Shown here piece by piece: positions 16,397 through 24,062 of a DNA stretch of 41,457 nt; position 1 is the first letter of the stretch; every line of letters starts with the position of its first letter. Source of the stretch: Pseudomonas sp. MN1F. Its GTDB lineage: Bacteria; Pseudomonadota; Gammaproteobacteria; Pseudomonadales; Pseudomonadaceae. A model generated the notes under the pieces. It saw only the letters and a program-made list of their open reading frames with translations, ran no database searches and had not been told where the DNA came from. Both the position numbers and the translations under genes were made by a program. The DNA is taken from assembly GCF_009391885.1 (NCBI RefSeq), contig NZ_VZII01000045.1:1-41457 (forward strand), read 5' to 3'.

Positions 16397-17188
16397 ATGC
16401 GCAACTACGTCATGATTCCCGCCCTGCTGGCCGTGAGCATCGGCCTCGCCGCCTGCTCCCACGACCCGAACCCCAACCTGGAGTCGGCCCGCAGCAACTT
16501 CTCGGCGTTGCAGAGCGACCCGCAGTCGAGCAAGGTGGCCGCGCTCGAGACCAAGGATGCCCAGGACTGGCTGAACAAGTCCGACAAGGCCTTCATGGAC
16601 CGTGAAGACAGCAAGAAGGTCGACCAGCTCGCCTACCTGACCAACCAGCGTATCGAGGTGGCCAAGGAAACCATCGCCCTGCGCACCGCCGAAAACGAGT
16701 TGAAGAACGCCTCGGCCCAGCGTGCCCAGGCCAAGCTCGATGCCCGCGACGCGCAGATCGCCAAGCTGCAGGACAGCCTCAACGCCAAGCAGACCGACCG
16801 CGGTACCCTGGTGACCTTTGGTGACGTGCTGTTCGACTTCAACAAGGCCACCCTCAAGAGCAACGCCTACCCGAACATCACCAAGCTGGCCCAGTTCCTT
16901 CAGGAGAACCCGGAGCGCAAGGTGATTGTCGAGGGCTACACCGACAGCGTTGGCTCGGCCAACTATAACCAGGGCCTGTCCGAACGCCGCGCCGCCAGCG
17001 TGCGCGCGGCGCTGGTACGTGCAGGCGTGGACCCGGCGCGTGTCGTCGCCCAGGGTTATGGCAAGGAATACCCGGTGGCGGACAACGGCAGCAACTCGGG
17101 CCGTGCGCAGAACCGTCGGGTGGAGGTGACCATCTCCAACGACAACCAGCCGGTGGCACCGCGTTCGGTGAGCCAGATTCAGCAGTAA
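16397..17188 (+). CDS. OmpA-family lipoprotein with N-terminal DUF4398-like helical domain
   Basis: A 263-residue outer-membrane lipoprotein: a signal ending IGLAAC gives Cys at residue 20. A helical DUF4398-like region follows (about 30-125, with ESARSNFSALQSDP and repeated KxxELKNASAQRAQAKLDARDAQ). The OmpA C-terminal domain begins at about residue 135 (GDVLFDFNKATLKSNAYPNI) and contains VIVEGYTDSVGSANYNQGLSERRAASV and GYGKEYPVADNGSNSGRAQNRRVEV, which bind diaminopimelate in peptidoglycan. ATG 16397 has AAAGG at good spacing, whereas ATG 16388 abuts it. It is paired with the upstream DUF4398 lipoprotein and closed by a terminator. It probably links the outer membrane to the cell wall. Confidence 0.9.
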   Translation: MRNYVMIPALLAVSIGLAACSHDPNPNLESARSNFSALQSDPQSSKVAALETKDAQDWLNKSDKAFMDREDSKKVDQLAYLTNQRIEVAKETIALRTAENELKNASAQRAQAKLDARDAQIAKLQDSLNAKQTDRGTLVTFGDVLFDFNKATLKSNAYPNITKLAQFLQENPERKVIVEGYTDSVGSANYNQGLSERRAASVRAALVRAGVDPARVVAQGYGKEYPVADNGSNSGRAQNRRVEVTISNDNQPVAPRSVSQIQQ

Positions 17189-17208
17189 GGCTGGTCAGCT
17201 GAAATGAG

Positions 17209-17241
17209 AAAGCCCCGCGATCGATGCGGGGCTTTTCTTTT
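17209..17241 (+). terminator. Rho-independent terminator after the OmpA-family gene
   Basis: AAAGCCCCGC (17209-17218), GATCGAT loop, GCGGGGCTTT (17226-17235), then TCTTTT. A classic intrinsic terminator 20 bp past the stop; the A-rich 5' side lets it act on the minus strand too. Confidence 0.9.
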
Positions 17242-17246
17242 GCCTG

Positions 17247-17348
17247 TTCCGGCCTCTTCGCGGGCAAGCCCGCTCCCACAAGGTCAGCACAACACTTAAG
17301 GGTTGCGCAGTACCTGTGGGAGTGGCTTTAGCCGCGAAAGGGCCGGGA
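17247..17348. repeat. REP pair (BIME) between convergent genes
   Basis: A first REP-like half, GGCCTCTTCGCGGGCAAGCC then CGCTCCCACA (17251-17280), and an inverted second half TGTGGGAGTGGC then TTTAGCCGCGAAAGGGCCGG (about 17315-17345) are separated by about 35 bp. This matches the extragenic palindromes common in P. putida-group genomes. It sits between the OmpA terminator and the converging 108-residue gene. Confidence 0.75.
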
Positions 17349-17368
17349 CAGCCGCTAGAAATTCTGGA

Positions 17369-17695
17369 TCACTGCACCTGCTGCGGCGTCTCCTGCCCCA
17401 AGCAGCGCACCGCGCGCTTGCGGTTGTCCACCAGCACACCCGTCAGGCCCTTCTGCTCGGTATCGAATAGCACCAGCACGCCATCCACGCACTGGGCCAC
17501 CTGTGGCGCCGCATCCAGGGAGACCTTGTAGTCCTCGCCAGGAATCGTCTTGAGCATGGTGAAGTCCTGCAGCAGCAGCGCATCCTCAGGTTTGGCGAAA
17601 TGCAGGTAGCCGTAGTACCAGAGGGCCCCCACCGTCACGATGATGCTGCCGACACCGGTCAGGATCAGCGGGATGGCGTTGCGTTCTTCACTCAT
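17369..17695 (-). CDS. Uncharacterised single-helix membrane protein
   Basis: A 108-residue protein with one N-terminal membrane helix (IPLILTGVGSIIVTVGALWYYGYLHF, about residues 8-33) and a C-terminal soluble domain ending CLGQETPQQVQ. The soluble part contains two Cys residues (AQCVDGVLVLF and VRCLGQ) that could pair in an oxidising periplasm. I do not recognise a family. The start codon overlaps the stop of the upstream hydrolase gene (ATGA, 17692-17695), so it is translationally coupled and closes the cluster that begins with the TetR gene at 21184. Its role is probably tied to that hydrolase. Confidence 0.7.
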   Translation of the reverse strand: MSEERNAIPLILTGVGSIIVTVGALWYYGYLHFAKPEDALLLQDFTMLKTIPGEDYKVSLDAAPQVAQCVDGVLVLFDTEQKGLTGVLVDNRKRAVRCLGQETPQQVQ

Positions 17696-18615
17696 TGCTT
17701 GTTCTTCTCGTCAGGGTAGTTGGGCACTTCGGCAAGCCGCCGCAGGCCGTTGAAATGGCTCGGGTCATCAAGGAAGCGCAGCATCACCTGGCGCCACACC
17801 GGGTCGGCGAAGGTCTGCACGTGGCCGCCTCGGGTCAGTTGCAGCACCCGCGGGGCCGGTGCCTGCTGGTACAGGCGGATGCCGTTGGCCATCGGCACCA
17901 AGGTGTCGTCGATGCTGTGGAAGAACAGCTTCGGCGGGCTGCTCAGCTGCCCGATCGAACGGATTGCACTGTCGCCGTCTGGCACCAGCCAGGACAGCGG
18001 CACCTGCAGCGGCCAGGTCATCCACGAGGTGCTCAAGGCATAGCGCCCTACCCCACGGTAACTGGCTGGCACACCGTCGAACACCAAGGCACTGAAGCGC
18101 TGGCGCTGCTCGGGGTGCTGCGCCAGGTAGTGGATCGCCATCGCCCCGCCGAGGCTCTGGCCGAGCAACACCAGGGGCTTGCCCTTGACCTCGGGCGCCT
18201 GGTCCAGCCACGCCATCGCCGCGTCGATGTCCTGATAGACCTCAGGCAAGCTAGGCGTGCCCTCGGACAGGCCATAGCCACGGTAATCGACCATCAGCAC
18301 CTGGTAACCCTGCTCCGGCAGCCAATAGCTGCCGCCCAGGTGGCCCGGCAGGTTGCCGCCATTGCCGTGCAGATGCAGCACCGTCCCCTTGACTGCTACC
18401 CCCGCCTTGGCCGGCAGCCACCAACCGTGCAGGCGCAAGCCATCGGCGGTGGTGAGGCTGATATCGCGGTATTCCAGCTTGGCCCGCTCCGGGGTGAACG
18501 GCTCGCCGGGTTCCGGGTAGAACAGCAGGCTGCTGCAACCGCCCAGCCCGAGCAGGAGCATGCTCAGGACCAGCAGGCGGCAGCGCTCAGAGAATGTTCG
18601 CGTAGTCGGCTTCAA
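17692..18615 (-). CDS. Alpha/beta-hydrolase lipoprotein
   Basis: About 307 residues. The signal ends LLLGLGGC, giving an acylated Cys near residue 27, so it is tethered to a membrane facing the periplasm. The hydrolase core is clear: oxyanion loop HLHGNGG (81-87), VDYRGYGLSEG, nucleophile elbow GQSLGG (Ser154), acid residue in HSIDDTLVP (Asp236 or 237) and catalytic His in TRGGHVQTF (His265). It resembles the BEM46/YfhR-like group of hydrolases, whose substrates are mostly unknown. The start is uncertain: TTG at 18615 gives a full signal peptide but overlaps the DUF1704 gene by 29 bp, and the first ATG (18561) would leave almost no n-region. Its stop overlaps the next start by 4 bp. Confidence 0.83.
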   Translation of the reverse strand: MKPTTRTFSERCRLLVLSMLLLGLGGCSSLLFYPEPGEPFTPERAKLEYRDISLTTADGLRLHGWWLPAKAGVAVKGTVLHLHGNGGNLPGHLGGSYWLPEQGYQVLMVDYRGYGLSEGTPSLPEVYQDIDAAMAWLDQAPEVKGKPLVLLGQSLGGAMAIHYLAQHPEQRQRFSALVFDGVPASYRGVGRYALSTSWMTWPLQVPLSWLVPDGDSAIRSIGQLSSPPKLFFHSIDDTLVPMANGIRLYQQAPAPRVLQLTRGGHVQTFADPVWRQVMLRFLDDPSHFNGLRRLAEVPNYPDEKNKQ

Positions 18616-19864
18616 TGCGATCCAGGCTCAAGTGGTTGAGGAAGTTGGAGAAGCACATCCAGGCCGACAGCGCGTTGAGGTCGCGGAACTGCTCCGGCAG
18701 GTACTTGGGCGGCTCCACCAGCCCTTCCTCGACCAGCTGACGCAGGGTGCGCATGTCTTCCAGAGTGGTCTTGCCGCAGAACAGCAGCGGAATCTGTTCG
18801 AGCTTGCCCTTCTTCACGGCCAACTGAATGTAGTTGTAAACCATGATGAAGCCCTTGAGGTAGGACAAGTCCTTGGTGAATGGCAGGCCATTGGGCACCG
18901 AGCCGCGGAACACCCGGCTGGCGTTGCTGTAGCTCTGCGCCATCTCGAAGCCCTGCTCGCGGAAGAAGTCGAACACTTGCAGGAAGTCGGCGCCCTCCTC
19001 GACCATGTGGATGGCGCGGGTGCGGTTGGTCAGCTTGCGCAGGCGGCTGGGATAGGAAGCGAAGGCGATCACCTCCATGAGGATGGCCAGGCCTTCCTGG
19101 GTCACCGTCGACGAGGGCGGGCCCTTGGCCAGGAAGGTGCAGATCGGCTGGTTCAGGCCGTTGAGGGTGGTGCCCACATGCACCAGGCCTTCATGCACCT
19201 CCAGCGCACGCACGTCCCGGTTGTTGAACATGGCATCGGCGCGCACCTTGATGTAGTCGGCACCGGCTGCGGCATCGGCGACGATACCGTCCGACTCGAA
19301 CACGCGGATGGTTTCCTCGGCCTCGCCAAACACCTTGTTCAGGCGGCGCTGGAGGATGTCCACGGCCTCCTTGGCGGTCAGGTTCTTCGGCTCGTCCTTG
19401 AGGTCGCCGCGCCCGTCGATGTTGTTCAGGTAGTCCGAGAGCATCAGCCCCAGGTCGGCCAGGGTCGGGTCACCGGCGTGGAAGGCGTCGGAGGCCGCGC
19501 CGTACAGTTCCTGGGAGATCAGCCCGAAGTCTTCGGTACCGCGGGCTTCGAGCATGCGCACAACCATGCGGTATTCGCGGCACATGCGCTTCATGATCTG
19601 CCCGACCGGGTTGAACTGGCCGAGCTGGCGAATGATGTCACGCTCGATGGCCTGGAACTCGGCCTTCACCGCGCTGGAGTCGAACGCCAACGGGCGGGCC
19701 AGGTAGTAATCGCGGTCAACGGCGGGCGGCTCCTTGCCCTTGGCCTTGAGAAAGCCCTGGCGGATGTTGTCGTCCCATTTCACCGCGTCGAGGACCCGGA
19801 TCGGGGTCTGTGCCGCGACGATGCGGTCGGACAGGGCGCGGATGGTTTGCTGGTACTCGTCCAC
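18587..19864 (-). CDS. DUF1704 'QEGLA' protein, putative MATCAP-like zinc metallopeptidase
   Basis: A 425-residue cytoplasmic protein of the DUF1704 family, usually annotated as flavohemoglobin expression-modulating QEGLA motif protein. The motif HEGLVH (His224, Glu225, His229) has the HExxxH form of zinc peptidases and is followed 33 residues later by VTQEGLA (Glu257), a plausible third ligand. This is the same layout as the eukaryotic tubulin carboxypeptidase MATCAP, a known distant member of the family. No signal peptide is present. The start is GTG at 19864, supported by AAGGAG 7 bp upstream. The next upstream gene ends 25 bp away, and the downstream hydrolase overlaps its 3' end. The substrate is unknown; the flavohemoglobin label reflects an older genetic observation, and no hmp-like gene is nearby. 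Confidence 0.85.
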   Translation of the reverse strand: MDEYQQTIRALSDRIVAAQTPIRVLDAVKWDDNIRQGFLKAKGKEPPAVDRDYYLARPLAFDSSAVKAEFQAIERDIIRQLGQFNPVGQIMKRMCREYRMVVRMLEARGTEDFGLISQELYGAASDAFHAGDPTLADLGLMLSDYLNNIDGRGDLKDEPKNLTAKEAVDILQRRLNKVFGEAEETIRVFESDGIVADAAAGADYIKVRADAMFNNRDVRALEVHEGLVHVGTTLNGLNQPICTFLAKGPPSSTVTQEGLAILMEVIAFASYPSRLRKLTNRTRAIHMVEEGADFLQVFDFFREQGFEMAQSYSNASRVFRGSVPNGLPFTKDLSYLKGFIMVYNYIQLAVKKGKLEQIPLLFCGKTTLEDMRTLRQLVEEGLVEPPKYLPEQFRDLNALSAWMCFSNFLNHLSLDRIEADYANIL

Positions 19865-19889
19865 GGAGGACTCCTTGGTCTGGTCCTGA

Positions 19890-20438
19890 CTACTTGCCGC
19901 TGCGCTGGAAGCGCGCCACTTCGACGAACAGGTCGGAGTTGGCCGGGTCATCCAGGTAGGCCAGCACACGTGGCGACGGGCTGTCGATCAGCACGCCCTG
20001 TTCGCTTTCTTCCGGAATCTGCGTGCTGCGCCCGCTCAGTTCCTTTTTCTCGACTGCCTGCTGCACTTGCTCGACATCAAGGTTGTAGACCACCAGTTCC
20101 TTGCCATCGACGATGTCGAAACCGCCAATCAGGAAGTTGCCGCCCAGGCGCTTGGGCACGCCAGCCGACAGGTACCAGCGGTTGCCATGGCGCGACACGG
20201 TGAAGGTGTATTCCTCCGGCGCCTTGCCTTTGGCCGTGGCCACCGCCTTGTAGGCATCGCCGCCGCTGCGGCTGATGGTCAGCTTCAGCGGTTCGCCCCA
20301 GGCATCCTTGCTGCTCCACTTGCCGAGCAAGGCCTTGGGCGCCGCCTGGTTGCTCGGCAGCGGCTCATGAAAGGTCACCAGACAACCGCCCAGCAGGAGG
20401 AATGACAACGTCAACAACACCACACGCCAGGCTTTCAT
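19890..20438 (-). CDS. Uncharacterised lipoprotein of the DUF1704 cluster
   Basis: A 182-residue lipoprotein. MKAWRVVLLTLSFLLLGGC gives a clean lipobox with Cys at residue 19. The mature part begins with an extended linker, then LLGKWSSKDAWGEPLKLTISRSGG and YTFTVSRHGNRWYLSAGVPKR, a beta-rich segment resembling small lipocalin-like or META-like barrels, though I cannot name a family. The C-terminus (SPSPRVLAYLDDPANSDLFVEVARF) is helical. ATG 20438 has AAGGAG at ideal spacing. It is the first gene after the TetR regulator and is followed after 25 bp by the DUF1704 gene. It is likely an envelope partner of the cluster. Confidence 0.75.
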   Translation of the reverse strand: MKAWRVVLLTLSFLLLGGCLVTFHEPLPSNQAAPKALLGKWSSKDAWGEPLKLTISRSGGDAYKAVATAKGKAPEEYTFTVSRHGNRWYLSAGVPKRLGGNFLIGGFDIVDGKELVVYNLDVEQVQQAVEKKELSGRSTQIPEESEQGVLIDSPSPRVLAYLDDPANSDLFVEVARFQRSGK

Positions 20439-20467
20439 CAGGTTCTCCTTGAAAGTTCGGTCACAGC

Positions 20468-21184
20468 TCAGGCCGATGCCAACACCAGGTGCAGGTAACG
20501 GGTAAGCATAGCGAGCATCTGCCCATCGGCTTGCGCATCGGCATCCTTGAGCAGGCCCTGATATTCCATCTGCTCGATAATCGCCGTCAACATTTGGGCG
20601 TCCTGTTCCGGTTGCTGCGAGCCGACCACCTGCAGCAGCTGGCGGGCGCCGTGCAGCAGAATCTGCTCGTGCGCACGCACCAGCTCGGCCAGGCGCGGGC
20701 ACAGCAAGGCCTCCTGGCGGAAGGCCTGCTCGGCCATCATGAAGTCGCGGCGGTTGAGCAACTGGCGCTGCACATAGTCGGCGGTCATGCGGGCGATTTC
20801 GTCCGCCAGCCGCGCCCGCGACTGCACACTGCCATCACCCTGGGCGAGCAGCTGGCGCAGCACCACCTCGGTGTTGGCCCAGAGCTTGGCCATGTAGTCG
20901 GCGCTGCGCTCGACGTACTGAGCGAACGTGTCGGTGAGCAGGTCTTCGATGTCCTTGAAGTAGTAAGTGGTGGCCGACAGCGGCACACCCGCCTCGGCGG
21001 CCACCGCACGGTGGCGCACGCCACGCACGCCATCGCGCACGACGATGCGCATGGCAGCGTCGAGGATCAGCTGGCGGCGCTGTTCGCTGCCTTGACGGGC
21101 GGTCTTGCGACCCTGGTACTGCACGCTCTCGGCGACGGCGGTGGCGATGCCGGCGGCGCCTTGTTGGGCCATTGCGGGTGTCAC
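20468..21184 (-). CDS. TetR-family transcriptional regulator
   Basis: About 238 residues. An N-terminal extension (VTPAMAQQGAAGIATAVAESV) precedes the helix-turn-helix: RRQLILDAAMRIVVRDGVRGVRHRAVAAEAGVPLSATTYYF, about residues 35-77, where the TTYYF recognition-helix end is typical. The rest is an all-helical effector domain. The GTG at 21184 is chosen because GAGGTAA lies 5 bp upstream; an ATG at 21172 is the alternative. It is on the same strand as lysS, separated from it by a terminator, and 29 bp upstream of the lipoprotein gene, so it probably controls itself and the DUF1704 cluster. The inducer is unknown. Confidence 0.85.
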   Translation of the reverse strand: MTPAMAQQGAAGIATAVAESVQYQGRKTARQGSEQRRQLILDAAMRIVVRDGVRGVRHRAVAAEAGVPLSATTYYFKDIEDLLTDTFAQYVERSADYMAKLWANTEVVLRQLLAQGDGSVQSRARLADEIARMTADYVQRQLLNRRDFMMAEQAFRQEALLCPRLAELVRAHEQILLHGARQLLQVVGSQQPEQDAQMLTAIIEQMEYQGLLKDADAQADGQMLAMLTRYLHLVLASA

Positions 21185-21240
21185 GGTGGTTACCTCATGG
21201 ACAGGGGTTGGCCGGTACAGCCAATACAAGTGTACAGGCA

Positions 21241-21267
21241 AGAAAAAGCCGCCCCGAAAGGCGGCTT
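21241..21267 (-). terminator. Rho-independent terminator after lysS
   Basis: AAGCCGCC (21246-21253), CCGAAA loop, GGCGGCTT (21260-21267). Read on the minus strand the stem is followed by TTTTTCT, a good T tract, 12 bp past the lysS stop. It separates lysS from the TetR gene. Confidence 0.88.
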
Positions 21268-21278
21268 GTTCAGTTCAC

Positions 21279-22781
21279 TCAGGCCTGTGGGCGCATGTGC
21301 GGGAACAGGATCACGTCGCGAATCGACGGCGAGTTGGTCAGCAGCATCACCAGGCGGTCGATACCGATACCTTCACCGGCAGTCGGCGGCATGCCGTACT
21401 CCAGGGCGCGAACGAAGTCGGCGTCGTAGTGCATGGCTTCGTCGTCACCGGCGTCCTTCTCGGCCACCTGGGCCAGGAAGCGCTCGGCCTGGTCTTCGGC
21501 ATCGTTGAGCTCGGAGTAGGCGTTGGCGATCTCGCGGCCACCGATGAACAGCTCGAAGCGGTCGGTCACGGCCGGGTTGTCGTCGTTGCGACGGGCCAGC
21601 GGCGACACCTCGAAGGGGTACTCGGTGATGAAGTGCGGCTGCTCCAGCTTGTGCTCGACCAGCTCTTCGAAAATCATCACCTGCAGCTTGCCCAGGCCTT
21701 CGTGGCCCAGCACCTTGGCACCGGCCTTCTTGGCGATGTCGCGGGCACGGTCGACGTCCTGCAGGTCGGCAGCGGTCAGCTCGGGGTTGTACTTGAGGAT
21801 CGAGTCGAATACCGACAGGCGGGCGAACGGCTCGCCGAAGTGGAACACCTTGTCGCCGTACGGTACGTCGGTGGTGCCCAGTACCAGCAGCGCCAGCTCG
21901 CGGAACAGTTCCTCGGTGAGGTCCATGTTGTCGCGGTAGTCGGCGTAGGCCTGGTAGAACTCGAGCATGGTGAATTCAGGGTTGTGACGAGTCGAAACGC
22001 CTTCGTTGCGGAAGTTGCGGTTGATCTCGAACACCTTTTCAAAGCCGCCGACCACCAGGCGCTTGAGGTACAGCTCCGGCGCGATCCGCAGGAACATGGC
22101 CATGTCCAGGGCGTTGTGGTGGGTTTCGAACGGCTTGGCCGCTGCACCGCCGGGAATGGTCTGCAGCATCGGCGTTTCGACTTCAAGGAAGTCACGCTCG
22201 ATGAGGAACTTGCGGATGTGCGAGATCACCTGCGAACGCACACGGAAGGTGTGGCGGGTTTCTTCGTTGACCATCAGGTCGACGTAGCGCTGGCGGTAGC
22301 GCTGCTCGGTGTCGGTCAGGCCGTGGTGCTTGTCCGGCAACGGGCGCAGCGACTTGGTCAGCAGGCGCACGTTGGTCATCTCGACGTACAGGTCGCCCTT
22401 GCCGGAACGGGCCAGGGTGCCTTCGGCGCTGATGATGTCGCCCAGGTCCCAGGTCTTGACCGCGGCCAGGGTTTCTTCCGACAGGGTCTTGCGGTTGACG
22501 TAGACCTGGATACGGCCGGTCATGTCCTGGATGACCATGAACGAGCCACGGTTGAGCATGATGCGGCCGGCAACCTTGACCGGGATCGCGGCTGCTTCCA
22601 GCTCTTCCTTGGTCTTGTCCGCGTACTGTTTCTGCAGGTCGTTGCAGTAGCTGTCGCGACGGAAGTCGTTGGGGAAGGCATTGCCCTTGGCACGCTCTGC
22701 GGCAAGTTTTTCCTTGCGCAGGGCGATCAGGGCGTTTTCTTCCTGTTGCAGGTCTTGCGATTCGGTCTTGAGGTCGCTCAT
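21279..22781 (-). CDS. lysS: Lysyl-tRNA synthetase, class II
   Basis: A 500-residue class IIb aminoacyl-tRNA synthetase that charges tRNA-Lys. The N-terminal OB-fold anticodon-binding domain (about 60-150, with AGRIMLNRGSFMVIQDMTG) is followed by the catalytic core: motif 1 near FLEVETPMLQ, motif 2 FEINRNFRNEGVSTRHNPEF, and motif 3 GIGIDRLVMLLTNSPSIRDV. The length and the LFPHMRPQA-type end match other LysS proteins. The ATG has GGAAAG upstream. It follows prfB by 93 bp, a pairing also found in E. coli, with two hairpins in the gap. Confidence 0.97.
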   Translation of the reverse strand: MSDLKTESQDLQQEENALIALRKEKLAAERAKGNAFPNDFRRDSYCNDLQKQYADKTKEELEAAAIPVKVAGRIMLNRGSFMVIQDMTGRIQVYVNRKTLSEETLAAVKTWDLGDIISAEGTLARSGKGDLYVEMTNVRLLTKSLRPLPDKHHGLTDTEQRYRQRYVDLMVNEETRHTFRVRSQVISHIRKFLIERDFLEVETPMLQTIPGGAAAKPFETHHNALDMAMFLRIAPELYLKRLVVGGFEKVFEINRNFRNEGVSTRHNPEFTMLEFYQAYADYRDNMDLTEELFRELALLVLGTTDVPYGDKVFHFGEPFARLSVFDSILKYNPELTAADLQDVDRARDIAKKAGAKVLGHEGLGKLQVMIFEELVEHKLEQPHFITEYPFEVSPLARRNDDNPAVTDRFELFIGGREIANAYSELNDAEDQAERFLAQVAEKDAGDDEAMHYDADFVRALEYGMPPTAGEGIGIDRLVMLLTNSPSIRDVILFPHMRPQA

Positions 22782-22809
22782 GTCGTCATTCTTTCCATCA
22801 GGTATTCGT

Positions 22810-22858
22810 TGCCCTTTTCGGGCAGGGCACGCGCTACCGGCGGGTGGCCAGGTAGCGC
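22810..22858 (-). promoter_or_regulatory. Two hairpins between prfB and lysS
   Basis: GCGCTACC (22831-22838) pairs with GGTAGCGC (22851-22858), and the loop can extend the stem by three GC pairs. A second hairpin, TGCCC-TTTTC-GGGCA, lies at 22810-22824, 28 bp before the lysS start. They could weaken read-through from prfB or stabilise one side of the message. Neither has a clear T tract on the minus strand. Confidence 0.45.
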
Positions 22859-22874
22859 GGCAGTGATGTGCGGC

Positions 22875-23970
22875 TTACAGCCCCTGCTTGAGGCTCGCTT
22901 CCAGGTACTGGTCGAGGTCGCCGTCCAGGACCTTCTGGCAGTCGCTGCGCTCGACGCCGGTACGCAGGTCCTTGATGCGCGAGTCATCCAGCACGTAGGA
23001 ACGGATCTGGTGGCCCCAGCCGATGTCCGACTTGCTGTCTTCCAGCGCCTGCGAGGCGGCATTGCGCTTCTGCATTTCCAGCTCGTACAACTTGGCCCGC
23101 AGCATTTTCATGGCGGTGTCCTTGTTGGCGTGCTGGGAGCGTTCGTTCTGGCAGGCCACCACGGTGTTGGTCGGCACGTGGGTGATACGTACCGCAGAGT
23201 CGGTGGTGTTCACGTGCTGACCACCGGCACCGGAGGAGCGGTAGGTGTCGATGCGCAGGTCGGACGGGTTGATCTCGATCTCGACCTTGTCGTCGATCTC
23301 GGGGGACACGAATACCGCCGAGAACGAGGTGTGGCGACGCGCACCGGAGTCGAACGGGCTCTTGCGCACCAGGCGGTGCACACCGATTTCGGTACGCAGC
23401 CAGCCGAAGGCGTACTCGCCCTTGATGTGCACGGTGGCGCCCTTGATGCCGGCGACTTCACCTTCGGACAGCTCGATGATGGTGGCGTCGAAGCCACGCT
23501 TGTCGGCCCAGCGCAGGTACATGCGCAGCAGGATGTTGGCCCAGTCCTGCGCCTCGGTGCCGCCGGAGCCGGCCTGGATGTCCAGGTAGGCGTTGTTCAT
23601 GTCCATCTCGCCGCTGAACATGCGACGGAACTCAAGCTGGGCCAGGGATTCTTCCAGGGCCTGCAGCTCGGTCTCGACATCGCTCACAGCGCCTTCGTCA
23701 CCTTCCTCGACAGCCATGTCGAGCAGGTCCTTGCAGTCGGCAAGGCCGTTGGCCATCTTGTCCAGGGTCTCGACGACCTGCGCCAGCATGGCACGCTCGC
23801 GGCCCAGGGCCTGGGCGTACTCGGGCTTGTTCCAGACGGCTGCGTCTTCCAGCTCGCGGTTTACTTCGACCAGACGATCATGTTTGTGATCGTAGTCAAA
23901 GATACCCCCGAATGGACTGCGAACGCTCGGTGAGGTCCTTGATGGTGTTCAGAATCGGTTGGATTTCCAT
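22875..23970 (-). CDS. prfB: Peptide chain release factor 2, expressed by programmed +1 frameshift
   Basis: A 364-residue RF2 that reads UAA and UGA stops and releases the peptide. The coding sequence is in two frames. Codons 1-24 run from ATG 23970 to CTT at 23901-23899, where an in-frame TGA (23898-23896) stops the zero frame. Slipping one base forward reads GAC TAC and continues to 22875. A Shine-Dalgarno-like GGGGG lies just before TATCTTTGAC, as in E. coli prfB, so RF2 level controls its own synthesis. The SPF recognition tripeptide is at about 204-206 and the catalytic GGQ at about 249-251. Both halves are needed for a full-length protein; this is recoding, not a sequencing error. Confidence 0.96.
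23887..23910 (-). promoter_or_regulatory. prfB recoding site (CTT TGA C with upstream GGGGG)
   Basis: On the minus strand: CGGGGGTATCTTTGACTAC. CTT is the slip codon, TGA the autoregulatory stop, and GGGGG the internal Shine-Dalgarno-like element that drives the +1 shift. All parts of the conserved bacterial prfB signal are present. Confidence 0.93.
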
Positions 23971-24010
23971 GGGCGGGCAGCTCTCGTGCGAATTCGGTGA
24001 AAAGCCCGCG

Positions 24011-24016
24011 AGTATA
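24011..24016 (-). promoter_or_regulatory. Probable -10 box of the prfB promoter
   Basis: TATACT on the minus strand, 41 bp upstream of the prfB ATG. A CTGCCG hexamer 17 bp further upstream is a weak -35. An imperfect GC-rich hairpin (GGCTGCCC/GGGCTGCC) just after the wspR stop may end wsp transcription before this promoter. Confidence 0.4.
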
Positions 24017-24062
24017 ACCCATCCAAAGAGCGGCGGCAGCCCGTTGGGCAGCCGCATCGGCC

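Noticed and set aside
21105..23933. 942-codon plus-strand open frame
   Set aside because: It runs antisense through three unrelated genes (TetR, lysS, prfB), which shows it is a GC-driven artefact.
23896..23970. prfB broken by a frameshift, as a pseudogene
   Set aside because: The break is the conserved CTT-TGA-C recoding signal with its upstream GGGGG, so the gene is intact.
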